Part shown: positions 1 through 9,132 of the stretch, one piece after another
Numbering within the stretch: position 1 is the first letter of the stretch
Layout of the letters: every line of letters starts with the position of its first letter
Origin: Pantoea alfalfae
Lineage (GTDB): Bacteria; Pseudomonadota; Gammaproteobacteria; Enterobacterales; Enterobacteriaceae
Reading direction: 5' to 3'
Length of the DNA stretch: 64,000 nt
Assembly (NCBI RefSeq): GCF_019880205.1
Contig: NZ_CP082294.1
Location: 96,987-160,986, forward strand
Program-made: the position numbers and the translations under genes
Notes under the pieces: model-generated
The model's database searches: none
What the model was told of the DNA's origin: nothing
The model's input: only the letters and a program-made list of their open reading frames with translations

Positions 1-2
1 AC

Positions 3-1493
3 TCTGTAACGGGAGGTGTGTCGCGTAAAGACAACATGGCTTATACGCCTTCTGTTTATCAGGGCACCCTTCAGCATGGCTTTACCAATAGCCTGACCGG
101 TTATACCGGTATTCTGGGATCAGATAACTATATCTCAGCGCTGTTAGGCGGTGCATTTGGGCTACCGATCGGTGCTATCTCTCTTGATATCACCGGTGCT
201 CAGACAAAATATGGCGATGAGAAAAAACAGGGTGTGAGCTATCGTGCAACCTACAGTAAAAAAGTTTCTCAGACTGACACCAACTTTACCCTCGCAGCGT
301 ATAGATTTTCGTCATCAGGCTATTACAGCTATGACAATGCCCTGCAAATTAATAACTATTATAAAAAGAATAAAACTAACGGAGCACAATATCTCTCCCG
401 GCCTAAACAACGCTTTTCACTGACTGCCAGCCAAAATTTTGGAGAGTCATATGGGAATATCTATCTTACTGGTTTCGTTCAAAATTACTGGAACAGTACC
501 GGTACAAACACCCAATTTCAGTTAGGCTATAATAATAGAATTGGTCGCGTGTCCTATACATTATCAGCAAACCGATTATTATATTCAACCGGTGGGCATG
601 ACACGCAACTCTCACTCGACTTCTCTATACCACTTGGTAGTGAAAGTAAAAATTATGTAACCGGAAGCGCCACACATAATAAAGATGGTGTAACTGCGCA
701 AACTGCAGTTAATGGCGTACTAGGGGAGAATGATCAATATAGCTATAACGTAGGTGCTGCACGCGATATCGATAATAAAAAATCAGGTTCGATCGGTGGT
801 CAATATCGTTCACCTTACAGCATGCTGACAGCGTCATATACCAAGGGAGAGGACTATTATTCAGCCTCAGCAGGTGCCAGCGGAACTGTGGTTGCCTTGC
901 CTGATAGCATTAACTTTAGTGCCTATCAGTCAACTACGTATGCTGTAGTCAGTGCCGCTGATGCGGAAGGTGCTCGGGTGCTTGGTTATCCAAATATAGT
1001 GTTAAACGGAAGCGGCAGAGCAATAGTACCTAATCTTAACCCGTACAGGATAAATGAACTGGCGATTGATCCGAAAGGTATTCCGCTTGATGTTGAGCTG
1101 GAGTCAACTCAACAGCGAGTTATTCCTGTTGAAGGTGCTGTAGTCAGACTGGACTACAAAACCACTAAGGGAAAACCACTTTTAATAAGGGCAAATCAGC
1201 CTAATGGCAATGCCTTACCTTTTGGTGCATCAGTTAATGATGAAAATGGCAATCTGGTAACTACTGTTTCACAGGGTGGTCAGATTTACGTCAGGCTGAA
1301 TAAAGATGTCAGCCGTCTGCATGTTTCATGGGGAAAAACGGCAAATGACAATTGCCTGGTTAACCTTGAATCCGGTGCCGTTCAGTCCAGTGAGAATCAG
1401 ACACTGGCGAGACTGACGACAACCTGCAGTAACGATCAAATGCAGCCGGTACGGTACGCTGCTAATACTGACAATAAAGATACACAGGGTTAA
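3..1493 (+). CDS. Fimbrial outer-membrane usher, C-terminal part (cut by window edge)
   Basis: The reading frame is already open at base 3, so this is the 3' part of a longer gene and the GTG at 18 is not a real start. The first part shows the usher beta-barrel pattern (FTNSLTGYTGILGSDNY, then GAISLDITGAQ near residues 25-65). The last 100 residues have the two-cysteine C-terminal domain (DNCLVNL and TTCSND) that handles chaperone-subunit complexes. Ushers are usually 800-850 residues, so roughly the C-terminal 60 percent is here. It would secrete and assemble pilus subunits at the outer membrane. The tip-adhesin gene follows 12 bases downstream. The family call is firm; the fimbrial type cannot be named from this piece. 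Confidence 0.9.
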   Translation, partial: SVTGGVSRKDNMAYTPSVYQGTLQHGFTNSLTGYTGILGSDNYISALLGGAFGLPIGAISLDITGAQTKYGDEKKQGVSYRATYSKKVSQTDTNFTLAAYRFSSSGYYSYDNALQINNYYKKNKTNGAQYLSRPKQRFSLTASQNFGESYGNIYLTGFVQNYWNSTGTNTQFQLGYNNRIGRVSYTLSANRLLYSTGGHDTQLSLDFSIPLGSESKNYVTGSATHNKDGVTAQTAVNGVLGENDQYSYNVGAARDIDNKKSGSIGGQYRSPYSMLTASYTKGEDYYSASAGASGTVVALPDSINFSAYQSTTYAVVSAADAEGARVLGYPNIVLNGSGRAIVPNLNPYRINELAIDPKGIPLDVELESTQQRVIPVEGAVVRLDYKTTKGKPLLIRANQPNGNALPFGASVNDENGNLVTTVSQGGQIYVRLNKDVSRLHVSWGKTANDNCLVNLESGAVQSSENQTLARLTTTCSNDQMQPVRYAANTDNKDTQG

Positions 1494-1505
1494 TGAGGTA
1501 ACATC

Positions 1506-2567
1506 ATGTTTTTAATTTCAGGAAAGAAAATAATTCGCCTCATTGGCTCAGTTTCATTAATGTTAAGTTTGATGCTGATGGCTACTTTTAATGTTAATGC
1601 AGCGGGCACATCAACGGATGTCACACTGACGTGTAAAATGACCAAATCCCTTTCGGTGGTCGACGTTATGTCATTAGGCATTAATATTTCAGCAGCTGTA
1701 CCGGTGGGTACGATCGTTTACAGCGGCACGGCAACGGCTAACTTCAAATGTGCGCTGGACAATTTGCAGCAGTTCGTAGATGGATTATCCGGTGAAGTCT
1801 ATTTTAAGCGCAAAGCGATTGACGCGGATGCACTGGGCTATGGATTGACATTATATACCGGCTATGGCGGTGACATGGGTACCGAGGTGGCAAACATTCC
1901 AACCGGGATAATGATCAGTACTTATGCTTTAACCAGCGGTGGGACCGTGGGCGCCTATACGGATGTTTCTCTGGACGTGCCTTATCAGATCGTTAAGACA
2001 TCTAATTCTATGACACCATCAAAGTCACTCAAAAACTATGTAAACCCCTTTGATGTCGGTTCGTTAGTATCTGGAAGAGATGAGACATTCCAGTTTACCA
2101 ATATTAAAACAGGTATCACAGTTAAAGATCAGACTTGCTCAGTCGCCGGTGATACCAATCTGCCTGTACCATTAGGTAGTTACACGACAAACCCCAGTAG
2201 CGGTTTAGGATCAGGAATCGGCCAGACTAGCGCTACAACCGCGTTTAATATTCAGCTTAACTGTGAAGCACTTCTTTCGGGTTCGTTTGATGTGATGATG
2301 CAGTTGGATGGTGACGCGTCTGGCGGATTATCCGATTTGGGTGTGGTAGCACTTAATTCGACCTCAACAGCGAGTGGTGTCGGTGTACAAATCCTTAATG
2401 AAAATCAGCAGCCGATTGCACTTGCTACTCCATTTAACATTGCGACTTATCCGCTCTCATCTGCATTAATCACGGTGCCACTCTATGCACGTTATTATCA
2501 GACGGCTGCGAAAATAAATCCTGGCACGGCCAATGCAGTAGCAACGTATACGCTTAGTTACCAGTAA
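1506..2567 (+). CDS. Fimbrial tip adhesin (two-domain pilin-like protein)
   Basis: 353 residues. A signal peptide ends near residue 32 (MATFNVNA/AGTS). The N-terminal half (about 33-205) has a cysteine pair and no pilin motif, as expected for a receptor-binding domain. The C-terminal half (about 210-353) looks like a pilin domain: TCSVAGDTNLPVPLGSYTT, FNIQLNCEA, and an aromatic tail ending TYTLSYQ with tyrosine near the end, the usual chaperone donor-strand signature. The start is supported by GAGG seven bases upstream. It lies directly after the usher gene and before a hairpin, so it is the last gene of the fimbrial operon. The ligand cannot be predicted. Local composition is visibly more AT-rich than the later parts of the window. 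Confidence 0.8.
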   Translation: MFLISGKKIIRLIGSVSLMLSLMLMATFNVNAAGTSTDVTLTCKMTKSLSVVDVMSLGINISAAVPVGTIVYSGTATANFKCALDNLQQFVDGLSGEVYFKRKAIDADALGYGLTLYTGYGGDMGTEVANIPTGIMISTYALTSGGTVGAYTDVSLDVPYQIVKTSNSMTPSKSLKNYVNPFDVGSLVSGRDETFQFTNIKTGITVKDQTCSVAGDTNLPVPLGSYTTNPSSGLGSGIGQTSATTAFNIQLNCEALLSGSFDVMMQLDGDASGGLSDLGVVALNSTSTASGVGVQILNENQQPIALATPFNIATYPLSSALITVPLYARYYQTAAKINPGTANAVATYTLSYQ

Positions 2568-2573
2568 TCAGCA

Positions 2574-2589
2574 GGGCTCTGCGGAGCCC
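2574..2589 (+). terminator. Hairpin after the fimbrial adhesin gene
   Basis: GGGCTC-TGCG-GAGCCC forms a six-pair GC-rich stem with a four-base loop seven bases after the adhesin stop, followed by a T-rich stretch (TTCTTCATATTTT). It probably ends or attenuates the fimbrial transcript before the regulator gene. Confidence 0.6.
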
Positions 2590-2623
2590 TTCTTCATATT
2601 TTATCTACAGAAAAGGATTATCT

Positions 2624-3286
2624 GTGAATAAACCCAGGGAAAAAAACAAGCTCAGACTTGGTGTATCAGATGAAAGCCCATTTATTCTTTACTCCATTCA
2701 AAACATACTCGTAAAGGAGTTTTTAGAACTTGATATTGTTGCTTATCCGGTTGAAGCTTATCATTTACTGTCTGTTATCAGAGAGGATATGCCAGATATA
2801 TTAATAACGGACTTTTGCTTTAATTTTGAGCGTAATGATGTCAATGGCGTGAGGAAAATAGAACAGATACATAAGCAAAATCCGGATTTAAAAATTATCA
2901 TTTTTACTGCACAAAACAGTCAGGCTATTTTGAAAAGTATATTACAAATCCCGGTCAATGCCATTGTGCACAAACGAGATGACATTCGTGATTTGGTCAA
3001 GGCATTCAATTGGGTTTGCTCATCCAATTCCGGAATATACTACTCAGAACAGATGAAGAATTTAATGCTCTCTGCACCCGCAGATCCGGCACAAACACTT
3101 TTATCGCCTTCAGAAGTAGAGGTTATTCGATTGTTCGCCATTGGATATAGCCTGATGGAAATAGCAAAAGCGCGTAAACGTAGCATAAGCACCGTTGCAA
3201 CACAGAAATACAATGCTATGCGTAAGCTTCAGCTGCAATCAAATACAGATTTGATTAAGTATGTTTTTGCACAGGAACTCATTTAA
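2624..3286 (+). CDS. LuxR/NarL-type response regulator near fimbrial genes
   Basis: 220 residues with a GTG start preceded by AAAAGGA. The receiver domain (about 10-130) keeps the acidic pair D16/E17, the phospho-acceptor D63 in ILITDFCF, T95 in IIFTAQ and K117. The C-terminal LuxR helix-turn-helix (about 155-215) begins LLSPSEVEVIRLFAIGYS. The overall build is like RcsB and the orphan regulators found beside enterobacterial fimbrial operons. No histidine kinase is adjacent, so its phosphodonor is unknown. It sits between a fimbrial operon and a secretion operon on the same strand and may control either; that is inference from position. Confidence 0.85.
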   Translation: MNKPREKNKLRLGVSDESPFILYSIQNILVKEFLELDIVAYPVEAYHLLSVIREDMPDILITDFCFNFERNDVNGVRKIEQIHKQNPDLKIIIFTAQNSQAILKSILQIPVNAIVHKRDDIRDLVKAFNWVCSSNSGIYYSEQMKNLMLSAPADPAQTLLSPSEVEVIRLFAIGYSLMEIAKARKRSISTVATQKYNAMRKLQLQSNTDLIKYVFAQELI

Positions 3287-3325
3287 CTCCCCTAGCACAA
3301 AAAATTTTTATATACAGCGAAAATC

Positions 3326-4648
3326 ATGAACTTTCATAATCTGAATATAGCAGTACTGGCACTCACCTGTGCTCCATTTTGTACATTCGCAACTAACCTG
3401 CAGCAAGCTGCTCAGGCTGCATTGAGCTATGACTCTGCACTACAATCCAGTCAGATGACCAGTGCAGCAGATAAACAAAAATACTGGCAAGGCATGGCCG
3501 GAATGCTGCCAACATTAACCCTGGAGGGAAACTGGGATCGTCAGGAACAACCTGATAAGAAATATCAGAGTGGGGTAACCAACCACAGCTACGATCTCAG
3601 CGTCAGACAACCGCTGTTTGATATGAGCAAGTATGCCGGATGGCGTAAAGGTGTTGCTATTGCCAACACGGCTGAAGCACAGGCAAAACAGGCTGAAGAG
3701 AAGTTACTTAGCGCTATCAGCAATGCTTATTTTACGGTGCTTTATCAGCAGGAAGTTTTGCAGGCCGCAAAAGCCGCCAGTCATAACTTTAAGCAACAAG
3801 AGCAAAAACTTCAGACCGGCTTAATCAATGGACAGAATACCCGCACTGAACTGGACGAGGCAAAAGCTAACTACGCTCTGGCACAGGCTAAGGAAATAGA
3901 AGCTGGCAATCAGCTATTGCTGGCAGGCGAGGCATTTCGCCGTTTATCAGGTATCAGTCCGGACACTGTAGAACCGGTGAATTTTCAGTGCCTGAAAGCA
4001 TCGCCCTATTCTTCTCTGACCGATGCAATTAATGCCAGCCAGCAGCGTAATACTGATATTAAAATTGCGCTTTTTCAGAATGATCAGGCAGATGCAGATG
4101 TTCTTGCGGCTGACGGCGCACACATGCCCGTGGTCTCGCTCTATGCGCGATACGGCAAGAACTGGAGTCGTAATGACGACGACGACAATATTCTGTATGA
4201 CGCAATCTTCGGGACGAACTCAAAGAGTAATAACCTGCAATATGGCGTAAACGTTTCTGTTCCGTTGTTTGCCGGCGGCAGTCAGGTTTCACAATCTTTT
4301 GAAGCAGCTTATCGTCGTCAGGCAGCAAAGTATTCCACGATGGAAGCACAACGCAAAGCGGCAACCGATACCCGTTCTGCCTGGCTTAGCCTGACCAATG
4401 GCAAAGCCTTAATCAGTGCTCAAAAGAATGCCGTCGACTCAGCACGTGAAAAAGTGGTGTCGGTCCAGTATGGCCGTGAAATGGGCTTCCGCACCGTTAA
4501 CGATGAACTGGATGCTCAGCAAAAATATTACACCGCACTCAAAGATCAGGCTGAAGCACGATTAAGTTATCTCAATGCCCTGATCAATCTGGCGCAAAGC
4601 ACCGGATCGTTATCACTCGACATGCTGAATTTTTTTCAGTGCCGTTAA
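3326..4648 (+). CDS. TolC-family outer membrane channel of a type I secretion system
   Basis: 440 residues. The signal peptide ends near residue 22 (CAPFCTFA/TN). Two tandem outer-membrane-efflux repeats carry the typical coiled helices (ALSYDSALQSSQ, NAYFTVLYQQEVLQA, YGVNVSVPLFAGG, ALINLAQSTGSLS). The length is close to TolC and its type I paralogues. Membrane-fusion and ABC exporter genes follow on the same strand with gaps of 25 and 17 bases, giving a full TolC-HlyD-HlyB set. The protein would be the trimeric outer-membrane duct that docks with the HlyD-like adaptor. No strong ribosome site is visible before the ATG. The dedicated duct suggests the system does not rely on chromosomal TolC. 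Confidence 0.88.
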   Translation: MNFHNLNIAVLALTCAPFCTFATNLQQAAQAALSYDSALQSSQMTSAADKQKYWQGMAGMLPTLTLEGNWDRQEQPDKKYQSGVTNHSYDLSVRQPLFDMSKYAGWRKGVAIANTAEAQAKQAEEKLLSAISNAYFTVLYQQEVLQAAKAASHNFKQQEQKLQTGLINGQNTRTELDEAKANYALAQAKEIEAGNQLLLAGEAFRRLSGISPDTVEPVNFQCLKASPYSSLTDAINASQQRNTDIKIALFQNDQADADVLAADGAHMPVVSLYARYGKNWSRNDDDDNILYDAIFGTNSKSNNLQYGVNVSVPLFAGGSQVSQSFEAAYRRQAAKYSTMEAQRKAATDTRSAWLSLTNGKALISAQKNAVDSAREKVVSVQYGREMGFRTVNDELDAQQKYYTALKDQAEARLSYLNALINLAQSTGSLSLDMLNFFQCR

Positions 4649-4673
4649 TCCCTTAATTATGATGAATCTATAA

Positions 4674-5933
4674 ATGGAACAATCACTTTTCCGTCAGGAG
4701 GCGCTTGATGCCGCTAACCGGGGTAACCTGGGTATAGTGGCACTTTATTGTCCGCCCTATCGCTGGCTTGTTATTTCTGTGGTGATTTTTATTACTGCCG
4801 TTACAGCCCTGTTTTTCATTTTCGGCAGCTATACGAAATATGAATCTTCTACCGGAGAACTGCTGCCTGAGAATGGCATGTTAGTCGTTCCTCCGCCTGT
4901 AAGCGCAACCGTAGTGGATATTCCGGTTAAAGAGGGACAACTGGTCAACAAAGATGATGTTCTTATGGTGTTGTCATCCGAAGTCTCCACACAGATGGGA
5001 CAGACGCGTCAGGTTATCGCCGAAAATCTGGTGGCTCAGCGGGAACGACTTCAGCAGGATCTTCAGACGCTTGCCAAATTACATGACGTCGAAATGAAAG
5101 GGTTATCCGACACCATCGCCAGTCTGAAACTCCAGCAGGAACAGCTGAGACTTCAGCTGACACACCGTCGCAAGCAGGTGGCGTTAGCGAAACTGCAACT
5201 GGATAAACTCAACGCTATGCACCTGGAAGGGTACGCCTCAAATCGTCAGCTGGAAGAGCAGGAATCCAATCTGCTCGACAGTCAGGCACGTTACCAGGAG
5301 TACCAGCGTCAGCTGCTGGACACGTCGCAAAAAATTGTTCAGGCGGAGCAGCAACTACATGAAAAGCCGCTGGATGATGAGAAAAAACGCAACGACATCG
5401 AACGGCAACTGGCAGATAACCGTCAGTCAATGGCAGAGAATGAAGCGCGCCGATCCATTGAGCTTCGTGCGCCGAAGAGTGGTTATGTCGGCATGATCAT
5501 GGTCAAAAATGGTCAGATGCTAAACGCCGGTCAATCGGCAATCGCGATTCTGCCTCACAATACTAATCTTGTTGCCCGCATCATGGTCAATACGCAATCC
5601 ATTGGCTTTATCCAGCCAGGTCAGCGTGTTGTGCTGCGCTATAAAGCCTTCCCTTACCAAAAATTTGGCCAGCAATATGGCAAGGTGATCGAGGTTTCGC
5701 GAACCGCCCTCTCTCCTCAGGAAGTCTCCACCTTAACCGGTAAAAATAATGTTCAGGAACAGCAGTACCGGGTTCTGGTCTCTCTGGATAAACAAACTAT
5801 TTCTGCTTATTCGCAGAATGAAAAACTGAAGCCAGGTATGGCGCTGGATGCCGACTTTATTGTCGACAAACGTCGTCTCTATGAATGGGTACTGGAGCCG
5901 ATTTTCGCGCTGGGACACAAAATTTCTCTCTGA
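4674..5933 (+). CDS. HlyD/CvaA-family membrane fusion protein
   Basis: 419 residues. A short cytoplasmic N-terminus is followed by one membrane segment (about 31-51, LVISVVIFITAVTALFFIFG). Then come a lipoyl half-motif (VVDIPVKEGQLVNKDDVLM), a long coiled-coil hairpin (about 110-255, rich in Q, L and E), the second lipoyl half (RAPKSGYVGMIMVKNGQ) and a beta-barrel domain. This is the layout of the inner-membrane adaptor that bridges a type I ABC exporter to TolC. The length and the VALYCPPYRW N-terminus resemble CvaA-type adaptors that pair with C39-peptidase exporters, which is what the next gene encodes. Confidence 0.9.
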   Translation: MEQSLFRQEALDAANRGNLGIVALYCPPYRWLVISVVIFITAVTALFFIFGSYTKYESSTGELLPENGMLVVPPPVSATVVDIPVKEGQLVNKDDVLMVLSSEVSTQMGQTRQVIAENLVAQRERLQQDLQTLAKLHDVEMKGLSDTIASLKLQQEQLRLQLTHRRKQVALAKLQLDKLNAMHLEGYASNRQLEEQESNLLDSQARYQEYQRQLLDTSQKIVQAEQQLHEKPLDDEKKRNDIERQLADNRQSMAENEARRSIELRAPKSGYVGMIMVKNGQMLNAGQSAIAILPHNTNLVARIMVNTQSIGFIQPGQRVVLRYKAFPYQKFGQQYGKVIEVSRTALSPQEVSTLTGKNNVQEQQYRVLVSLDKQTISAYSQNEKLKPGMALDADFIVDKRRLYEWVLEPIFALGHKISL

Positions 5934-5950
5934 TTTAGAAGGTCTGTTCT

Positions 5951-8134
5951 GTGTTGTTATTAGAGAAACTCAATTTTAAATGGTTTAACCGCTTACCGAT
6001 AATTCGTCAGTCACAGGCAGCCGAGTGTGGGCTGGCTTGTCTTGGCATGGTGGCTAATTATCACGGTCATCAGATCGACATGATCACGTTACGTCGCCAG
6101 TTCGCCACATCACTCAAAGGTGCCACTCTGGCAGATGTCATCGCTATGGCACAACAGCTCAATATGACTTCCCGCGCACTGCGAGTAGAAATGGAAGAGC
6201 TGTCTAAACTGCGCATGCCCTGCATTCTGCACTGGGAACTGAACCACTTTGTAGTGTTGAAGAAAGTACGCGGCAATAAGATCACCATTCACGATCCCGC
6301 GCGCGGGATCCGCGAACTGACATTTAAAGAAGCATCGACCGCCTTCACCGGCGTCGCGCTGGAGTTGGTTCCCTCTTCAACCTTTGAAGTAAAAGAAGAG
6401 AAAGAAAGCATCTCCATGATGAAGCTGGTGGGCAGCGTGACGGGGGTAAAGTCTGCCTTTGCTCAGGTGCTCATTCTCTCAATCGCACTGGAGCTATTCG
6501 GCGTCCTCGGCCCCTTCTTTATGCAGTGGGTAATGGATATGGTGCTGGTTTCTGCTGACTATTCTTTGCTGTCGCTGCTCGGTGTAGGCTTTATCATGAT
6601 CGCGCTGTTTCAGACTATCGTTACAGCGTTGCGCTCATGGGTAATGAGCTGGTTCTCAAGCCAGCTCAGTGTGCAGTGGACCGTAAACGTCTGTCACCAT
6701 ATGTTAAAACTGCCGCTGGAATGGTTCGAATCACGCCACGTCGGAGACGTTCTCTCTCGTTATGGTTCGCTTAATACCATCCAGAGTACGCTGACTTCCC
6801 GTTTCATCAGCACCGTACTGGACGGTGTCATGTCAATCGTCACGGTAGTGATGCTTTTCATCTATAACGCGCAACTGGCGTGGCTGGTCATTGGACTTTT
6901 TCTCGCCTATGCACTGCTACGTTTCATGGCTTACGATCCGGTTCGCCGCGCCAATGAAGAACAAATCATCAGCTCGGCCCGTACCCAGTCGTCTCTGCTT
7001 GAAACGCTGCGCGGGATCCAGGCAGTTAAAACCAATAATAAACAGGTGCCCCGCCTCTCGGCATACATGAACTTTCTGGTGGATACCACCAATAAAGGCA
7101 TCGTGATACAGAAGCTCAATATCCTGTTCGGTTCGGCTCAGGGACTGCTAACCTCAGTGGGCCGTGTAGTTCTGGTCTGGCTTGCTGCGCTGCAGGTCCT
7201 GGATGGCAACTTCTCTGCCGGTATGCTGACCGCCTTTATCAGCTTTTCCGATCAATTCATGAGTCGTGGTTCAGGTTTGATCAATGCCATCATCGATTTT
7301 CGTATGCTGAGAATGCATGGTGAACGCCTGGCCGATATTGTTCTGTCTGAAACAGAAGCCAGTTCTGAGGGCAATCGAGGTCTGGTTAGTAAAGAAACCG
7401 ACAAGGAGACAGACGTACCTCAGGATATCAGGCTTATCAATATTCGTTTTCGCTATGCGCCGACTGAACCCTGGGTTGTCGATGGTGCGAATCTGGAGAT
7501 TAAAGCGGGTGAGAGCCTTGCCATCGTGGGGCCATCCGGCCAGGGCAAAACTACGATGGCCAAAATTATTCTTGGCCTGCTACAGCCGGAAGAAGGCACC
7601 ATCACCGTGGGTGGCATGGACATCACTCAGACCGGACTTGAACATCACCGTAATCGTATTGGCTGCGTAATGCAGGATGACATTCTCTTTTCAGGTTCAA
7701 TCAGCGAGAACATCAGCTTCTTTGATAACGAGCCCGATCACGCAAAAATTACCCGCGTGGCCCGTCTGGCTCAGATTCATGGCGATATTATGAAAATGCC
7801 GATGAATTATCAAAGCCTGGTAGGTGATATGGGCTCGTTTTTATCGGGTGGCCAGTTACAACGTATCCTGCTGGCGCGCGCACTCTATCGTGAACCTAAA
7901 ATCCTGGTACTGGATGAGGCCACCAGTCATCTGGATATTTATAACGAGGCGCAGATCAACAATGCAATTAAACAGATGAAGATCACCAGAATCATCATTG
8001 CACACCGTCCGGAAACTATCCGAAGTGCCGATAAAATCGTCCTGTTAAATAACGGTACGCTCAGCGAAGTCACGGCAGAGCAGTTATTTGGGCAGACAAA
8101 AACCCATAATGAAACGGAGATTACCCATGGATAA
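5951..8134 (+). CDS. ABC exporter with N-terminal C39 peptidase domain (CvaB/bacteriocin-type)
   Basis: 727 residues, GTG start. The C39 cysteine-peptidase domain (1-130) has an apparently intact triad: C26 in QAAECGLACL, H99 in ELNHFVVL and D115 in IHDPARG. A six-helix membrane domain follows (about 165-450). The ATPase domain has Walker A (GPSGQGKTT, about 527-535), signature LSGGQ (about 630) and Walker B ILVLDEATS (about 651). Such transporters cut a double-glycine leader from small microcin- or bacteriocin-type substrates while exporting them. No gene with a double-glycine leader is visible next to it, so the substrate is unknown. The stop overlaps the start of the Eag-like gene by eight bases, which implies coupled translation. 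Confidence 0.9.
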   Translation: MLLLEKLNFKWFNRLPIIRQSQAAECGLACLGMVANYHGHQIDMITLRRQFATSLKGATLADVIAMAQQLNMTSRALRVEMEELSKLRMPCILHWELNHFVVLKKVRGNKITIHDPARGIRELTFKEASTAFTGVALELVPSSTFEVKEEKESISMMKLVGSVTGVKSAFAQVLILSIALELFGVLGPFFMQWVMDMVLVSADYSLLSLLGVGFIMIALFQTIVTALRSWVMSWFSSQLSVQWTVNVCHHMLKLPLEWFESRHVGDVLSRYGSLNTIQSTLTSRFISTVLDGVMSIVTVVMLFIYNAQLAWLVIGLFLAYALLRFMAYDPVRRANEEQIISSARTQSSLLETLRGIQAVKTNNKQVPRLSAYMNFLVDTTNKGIVIQKLNILFGSAQGLLTSVGRVVLVWLAALQVLDGNFSAGMLTAFISFSDQFMSRGSGLINAIIDFRMLRMHGERLADIVLSETEASSEGNRGLVSKETDKETDVPQDIRLINIRFRYAPTEPWVVDGANLEIKAGESLAIVGPSGQGKTTMAKIILGLLQPEEGTITVGGMDITQTGLEHHRNRIGCVMQDDILFSGSISENISFFDNEPDHAKITRVARLAQIHGDIMKMPMNYQSLVGDMGSFLSGGQLQRILLARALYREPKILVLDEATSHLDIYNEAQINNAIKQMKITRIIIAHRPETIRSADKIVLLNNGTLSEVTAEQLFGQTKTHNETEITHG

Positions 8135-8558
8135 GACTATTTGCCGCTTCACTGAAGGCACAATTACCTTGCCGGAAGGCTATTGCGAGCGAACACTGAA
8201 TACGCTGGCTGATACACGATCTGTTCTGCCACCAATCACTATTTCCCGTGATAAGTTAGGCGATCATAACAACCCGGAAGAGTATATCCTTAGCCAGCTC
8301 GCTATCCTGCAAAAACAGATGAAAGACTGGCAACAGGAAGCCCATCAGCCAGTGGTTTTGGGGGATAACCTGACTACGGGAATCATGATCAGTTATGACT
8401 TCCTGCGACCAGATAATCTTCGTCTTTATCAGAAACAAGCTTTATTCACGCTTAATATGGAAGATATATTGATTTTCTCTCTGTCGAAAGCGAGCCCCAT
8501 AACCTCTACCGATATGCAGCTTTTCTCAGATACCCTGAAAAGCTTCCGTACCTGGTAA
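8127..8558 (+). CDS. DUF1795/DcrB-like protein, resembling Eag-type secretion chaperones
   Basis: 143 residues, starting at the ATG inside the end of the exporter gene (MDKTICRFTEGTITLPEGY). An in-frame ATG further upstream lies within the exporter and is not needed. The opening FTEG-x-ITLPEG, the following ISRD strand and the overall length fit DUF1795, the family that includes the Eag chaperones, which bind transmembrane helices of type VI effectors. There is no signal peptide or membrane segment, so it should be cytoplasmic. Its place as the last gene of a type I secretion operon suggests it holds the substrate or helps the exporter; that role is inferred. Family assignment is by pattern only. 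Confidence 0.7.
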   Translation: MDKTICRFTEGTITLPEGYCERTLNTLADTRSVLPPITISRDKLGDHNNPEEYILSQLAILQKQMKDWQQEAHQPVVLGDNLTTGIMISYDFLRPDNLRLYQKQALFTLNMEDILIFSLSKASPITSTDMQLFSDTLKSFRTW

Positions 8559-8579
8559 TCTGCAGTGTACAGATAAAAT

Positions 8580-8609
8580 AATCCGGAAGAGCATGTGCTC
8601 TTCCGGATT
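8580..8609. terminator. Bidirectional terminator hairpin between convergent operons
   Basis: A perfect 14-base stem (AATCCGGAAGAGCA and its complement) with a tiny loop lies between the Eag-like gene (+) and the FidL-like gene (-). Read on the minus strand it is followed by TTATTTTATC, a good T-tract. The plus-strand tail is less T-rich, so it serves best as terminator of the minus-strand regulator operon. Confidence 0.8.
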
Positions 8610-8634
8610 GCGTTTCAGCTTTCAGTCGATGCGT

Positions 8635-9132
8635 TCAGTAACGTTGACAGGTGAAGAGATAGGAGAGCGGCCCGCCAACCAGATAGGCCTTTTTATCGAC
8701 CCTGATGATATCAAGCTGAAGATAACCAGGATCGAGAGTGATCTCAGCCAGCAGCAGATTAAACACGGCATCCGGCGTTGTATCATTAGTCGAAGTAATA
8801 ATTTCTCTTATTTTGTAGCGGTAAGTGTCACTATCAATTTTATTACCGGCACTGAGCGCAATACGTCGATTAACCGTTGTTACTTCATCACCAAAAGTTA
8901 CCTGCCCATTCAGTAATAAATATCCCGAATCTGAATTAATAAAACGTAAATCCTGGGAAACAGCAAACTCAATTTTTTTATTATCGTTGCGACTAAGATC
9001 GTAGCGGCTAAATGCTGAGCAGCGGAAAGGCAGCTCGTTTGTCCGGAGTTTAAAATAGTTAATGCCTGCAAAGATCCCCAGCAACAGCATAGCCAGCGTT
9101 AACGTCAGCGTAAGAGTGGCTTTTCGTTTCAA
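8635..9132 (-). CDS. FidL-like membrane-anchored protein
   Basis: 165 residues. An N-terminal hydrophobic segment (about 8-27, LTLTLAMLLLGIFAGINY) is followed by a periplasmic domain with paired cysteines near the ends (FRCSAF and FTCQRY), which could form a disulfide. The pattern and gene order match the FidL-like family, usually encoded beside ToxR/CadC-type regulators. It overlaps the upstream regulator gene by four bases (ATGA), so the two are co-translated. By analogy with ToxR/ToxS pairs it may modulate the sensor domain of its partner; this is inference. Confidence 0.65.
   Translation of the reverse strand: MKRKATLTLTLTLAMLLLGIFAGINYFKLRTNELPFRCSAFSRYDLSRNDNKKIEFAVSQDLRFINSDSGYLLLNGQVTFGDEVTTVNRRIALSAGNKIDSDTYRYKIREIITSTNDTTPDAVFNLLLAEITLDPGYLQLDIIRVDKKAYLVGGPLSYLFTCQRY

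Noticed and set aside
18..1493. GTG at 18 as start of the first gene
   Set aside because: The frame is open to the left edge and the usher family needs several hundred more N-terminal residues, so the gene is truncated by the window.
8088..8126. Extended start of the Eag-like gene
   Set aside because: The extra 13 residues lie within the exporter gene and have no family support; the ATG at 8127 fits the family start.
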